NCBI RefSeq assembly: GCF_028752835.1
Contig: NZ_CP087952.1
Location: 601,041 to 665,040, forward strand
Direction: 5' to 3'
Length of the DNA stretch: 64,000 nucleotides
Origin: Desulfosarcina sp. BuS5
GTDB taxonomy: Bacteria > Desulfobacterota > Desulfobacteria > Desulfobacterales > BuS5
Shown here: positions 62,248 through 64,000 of the stretch, piece by piece
How positions within the stretch are numbered: position 1 is the stretch's first letter
Layout of the letters: each line of letters opens with the position of its first letter
Position numbers and translations under genes: made by a program
Notes under the pieces: generated by a model
The model's database searches: none
What the model was told of the DNA's origin: nothing
The model's input: the letters and a program-made list of their open reading frames with translations, nothing else

Positions 62248-62284
62248 TTTTCCTCCCCATTAATTGAGTGATGATTTGTTATAT

Positions 62285-62316
62285 GTATTCATTTACGGTT
62301 GACAGTAAATGAATAC
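62285..62316. promoter_or_regulatory. 12-bp perfect inverted repeat upstream of the chemoreceptor
   Basis: GTATTCATTTAC (62285-62296) and GTAAATGAATAC (62305-62316) are exact inverse copies with an 8-base loop. They lie between the possible promoter and the ATG, so they could be an operator or an mRNA hairpin. Confidence 0.5.
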
Positions 62317-62360
62317 AAATTATTTTTACTGATCCGATACAGCAGAACATTTACAGATAG

Positions 62361-62388
62361 TATCGGCGCTTCCAAACTGTAACTTTAG
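62361..62388 (-). promoter_or_regulatory. Possible sigma-28 promoter for the chemoreceptor
   Basis: On the minus strand TAAA and GCCGATAC lie 16 bases apart (consensus TAAA-N15-GCCGATAA). The spacing is one base too long, so the match is suggestive only. Chemoreceptors are often FliA-dependent. Confidence 0.4.
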
Positions 62389-62471
62389 GATTTGCCCAAA
62401 AATAAATTAACTTTTTCATACGGGGAGTTGTTGACATCCTTCATATCACTTCCTTCGCTCACAAAAATTAT

Positions 62472-63515
62472 TCAGCTACCGATACAGTCCGGGCAGAATA
62501 TCTGCAAATCATCTGAAAAGTAAGGATTGAATGTGCTCTTTTTGCATTTCCGGCATACAAGGGGATCCATGGATTTGGTGGCTGGATTATAAAACATGGA
62601 GATGTTGGTTATGCTTCTGCCGATTGAAGCCTGGTAAAGAACTTTTACGGCGGGTGTTCTTATCAACATGGCGCCGCAAAGTTCCAGGGAGACCCTGATG
62701 CTGTACTTCTTAAAAAGGTCATCTTTTTTTTTGGCAAGCTCATCCGGAATCAGGGCTATCTTCTCTTTTCGATCTGTAATTAACTGCTCTGAAAGCCCGG
62801 GCCGCTTCAGGCTCTCTTCCATTTCCTGCTGCAGGGCGGCATAATACTCATCCAGGTTTGTAACATCACGCCTGTATCTTCGGTTCATGCTGGCCTGGAA
62901 AGGTTCCAGTTCCGGGGCCAGGGCCGGGCCGGCATTTCTTTGTACGGAGTTGAGCAATGTTTTAATTTTTTCTTCTGAAAAATTAATTTTGTTCTTATTC
63001 AGCTTAAATTTTTTTTCGACATCATCCAGAACCCAAGCCATTGCCGGAACTTCTGATCCTGTTTCCAGGTTGAAGACAAATGCGAGCAGGCCCTCTTTCT
63101 GCTCATCGCTCTGGGCAAGATACTTGCATTGTAGCAAGATATATTCTGTCATTACCCGGGCAGTACAATCGACATGCCCAACGGCATTGCTGAAGGCAAA
63201 CAGTTCTTTTATCAGCCTGTTAAATCCCTGGGTTTTCAGATACTGGAAGTTCAGACGACAAACAGAGATTGGAAGTTCCCGGCAGGCTGAATTGACAATT
63301 TTGTCAAGTAAGGGAGAACCGTAACTGATCTTGTGATCTCCTTTTGAATCCGCTCCAAATTGCAGATTCAGGTATTCAGGCTCGGAAAGCTCTGCCGCAA
63401 GCTTCTCAGGCAGGAGCGCCTCCAGGCCGTCCTGATTATTTACGGCCTCCCCGCCATGGGATTTAATAAATTGTTCGACAAATAATTTTAACTGGTTGTC
63501 AGTATCAAAGCTCAT
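62472..63515 (-). CDS. Zinc-ribbon protein coupled to a SNF2-type helicase
   Basis: From ATG 63515 the protein (347 residues) has no familiar domain apart from a C-terminal zinc ribbon (CRKCKKSTFNPYFSDDLQIF then CPDC). The centre is helical with basic and acidic stretches. Its start lies 11 bases before the end of the helicase frame (63505), so the two are co-translated. It may recognise or load the helicase's substrate. A longer frame (to 63665) sits inside the helicase gene and is rejected. Confidence 0.65.
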   Translation of the reverse strand: MSFDTDNQLKLFVEQFIKSHGGEAVNNQDGLEALLPEKLAAELSEPEYLNLQFGADSKGDHKISYGSPLLDKIVNSACRELPISVCRLNFQYLKTQGFNRLIKELFAFSNAVGHVDCTARVMTEYILLQCKYLAQSDEQKEGLLAFVFNLETGSEVPAMAWVLDDVEKKFKLNKNKINFSEEKIKTLLNSVQRNAGPALAPELEPFQASMNRRYRRDVTNLDEYYAALQQEMEESLKRPGLSEQLITDRKEKIALIPDELAKKKDDLFKKYSIRVSLELCGAMLIRTPAVKVLYQASIGRSITNISMFYNPATKSMDPLVCRKCKKSTFNPYFSDDLQIFCPDCIGS

Positions 63516-64000
63516 AATTTTCACCAAAAAGCTGGTCATCAAGTTCCCTGGTTTTAGTATACTGGATTTTTGAACGTTTAATCCTGGCGCCAAAGTTGCC
63601 GAATTCTTTGTCCCGTTCCTTTTCAGAACCTGAATTGACCCATATGTCATAGACCATATCTTCAAAATCCTTTTCTCCGCGCACCCGGCCCAGGATCATA
63701 TCTATTTCACCGATGACCATCTCAAACATATTGATTTTCCGGTCCAGAATTTCCAGGATATAATCTTCAACGCTTCCAAGGGCACAAAAATTATATATCA
63801 TGACTTCCTTCTCCTGCCCTATCCTGTGAATCCTGCCGATCCTCTGTTCAATTTTCATGGGGTTCCAGGGGAGATCATAATTGACCATCTGGTGGCAGAA
63901 CTGCAGGTTTCTTCCTTCTCCGCCGATTTCTGTTGAAACCAGAATATCCTTTTCCTCTTTAAAAAGCCTGATGGCTTCATCCTTTTTTTTGTTGTCCATG
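63505..64000 (-). CDS. SNF2/DEAD-type helicase, C-terminal end only
   Basis: The visible 165 residues are the second RecA-like domain with motif V (VSTEIGGEGRNLQFCHQMVN) and motif VI (EQRIGRIHRIGQEKEVMIYN), typical of RapA/SNF2-type ATPases. The start lies beyond the right edge of the window. It continues into a coupled zinc-ribbon protein. The wider operon, and so the role (RNA polymerase recycling, defence or other), cannot be judged. Confidence 0.85.
   Translation of the reverse strand, partial: MDNKKKDEAIRLFKEEKDILVSTEIGGEGRNLQFCHQMVNYDLPWNPMKIEQRIGRIHRIGQEKEVMIYNFCALGSVEDYILEILDRKINMFEMVIGEIDMILGRVRGEKDFEDMVYDIWVNSGSEKERDKEFGNFGARIKRSKIQYTKTRELDDQLFGENYEL

Overview
The window looks like chromosomal DNA of an anaerobic deltaproteobacterium (Desulfobacterota, probably a sulfate-reducing Desulfobacterales relative). 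This is inferred from the siroheme-dependent heme genes (ahbC-hemB-ahbD), a sigma-54 activator with its own operator array, several B12-binding radical SAM proteins, a FapA/DUF342 protein and a dense load of small repeats, toxin-antitoxin (TA) modules and insertion sequences. No rRNA operon or CRISPR array is visible. One tRNA (Gln, anticodon CUG) is present.

Layout. 1-2459: alternative heme biosynthesis. 2537-13075: a co-oriented set of an NtrC-type activator, a Usp-like protein, a cytidylate-kinase-like membrane protein, a TSUP (TauE/SafE) permease, an unknown protein, a lone receiver, a PEP-synthase-like protein without the PEP-binding barrel, and a membrane histidine kinase. Three 15-bp dyads and a -24/-12 promoter lie between the activator and the rest. 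This is the best candidate for an undescribed system. 13124-25300: an accessory zone with two DUF4143 ATPases, a fumarylacetoacetate-hydrolase-like enzyme, a Phd antitoxin with a doubly broken VapC, two HicAB pairs, a decayed group II intron, a YgiT/DUF4258 pair, an addiction-module/ParE pair, a perfect 389-bp duplication and a pair of tiny membrane proteins. 25445-33912: a type IV pilus minor-pilin/PilY1 operon read on the minus strand from a likely sigma-54 promoter. 34204-37816: a ChaN-like lipoprotein and DNA polymerase I. 38743-40109: an RNA methyltransferase and tRNA-Gln, separated by a bidirectional terminator.

40198-44724: a three-gene cassette of unknown product (methyltransferase fused to DUF2284, plus two B12-type radical SAM enzymes). 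45277-46584: a complete IS4-type element with a 9-bp target duplication. 46668-50131: RidA, a degenerate HD-GYP response regulator and a FapA-like protein. 50426-51507: tatC and tatB. 52191-54993: a TIGR03960-type radical SAM protein and a small cysteine-rich protein. 55113-58164: a visibly GC-rich DUF2868/DUF3482 GTPase pair, with an IS4-end relic on one side and an IS1-like element on the other. 58348-60651: transposase and TA wreckage. 60703-64000: a chemoreceptor, then a zinc-ribbon protein translationally coupled to a SNF2-type helicase that runs off the window.

Miniature inverted-repeat families recur across the window. One has GTAACCGTTCAC ends (three copies). A second has TATAGATTGTCACATAAATA-type ends (four to six copies). 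A third starts with TTAGCCAC (two copies). They sit between genes, inside operons and at the truncated ends of two small genes. All functional names rest on reading the sequence by eye; no database search was run.
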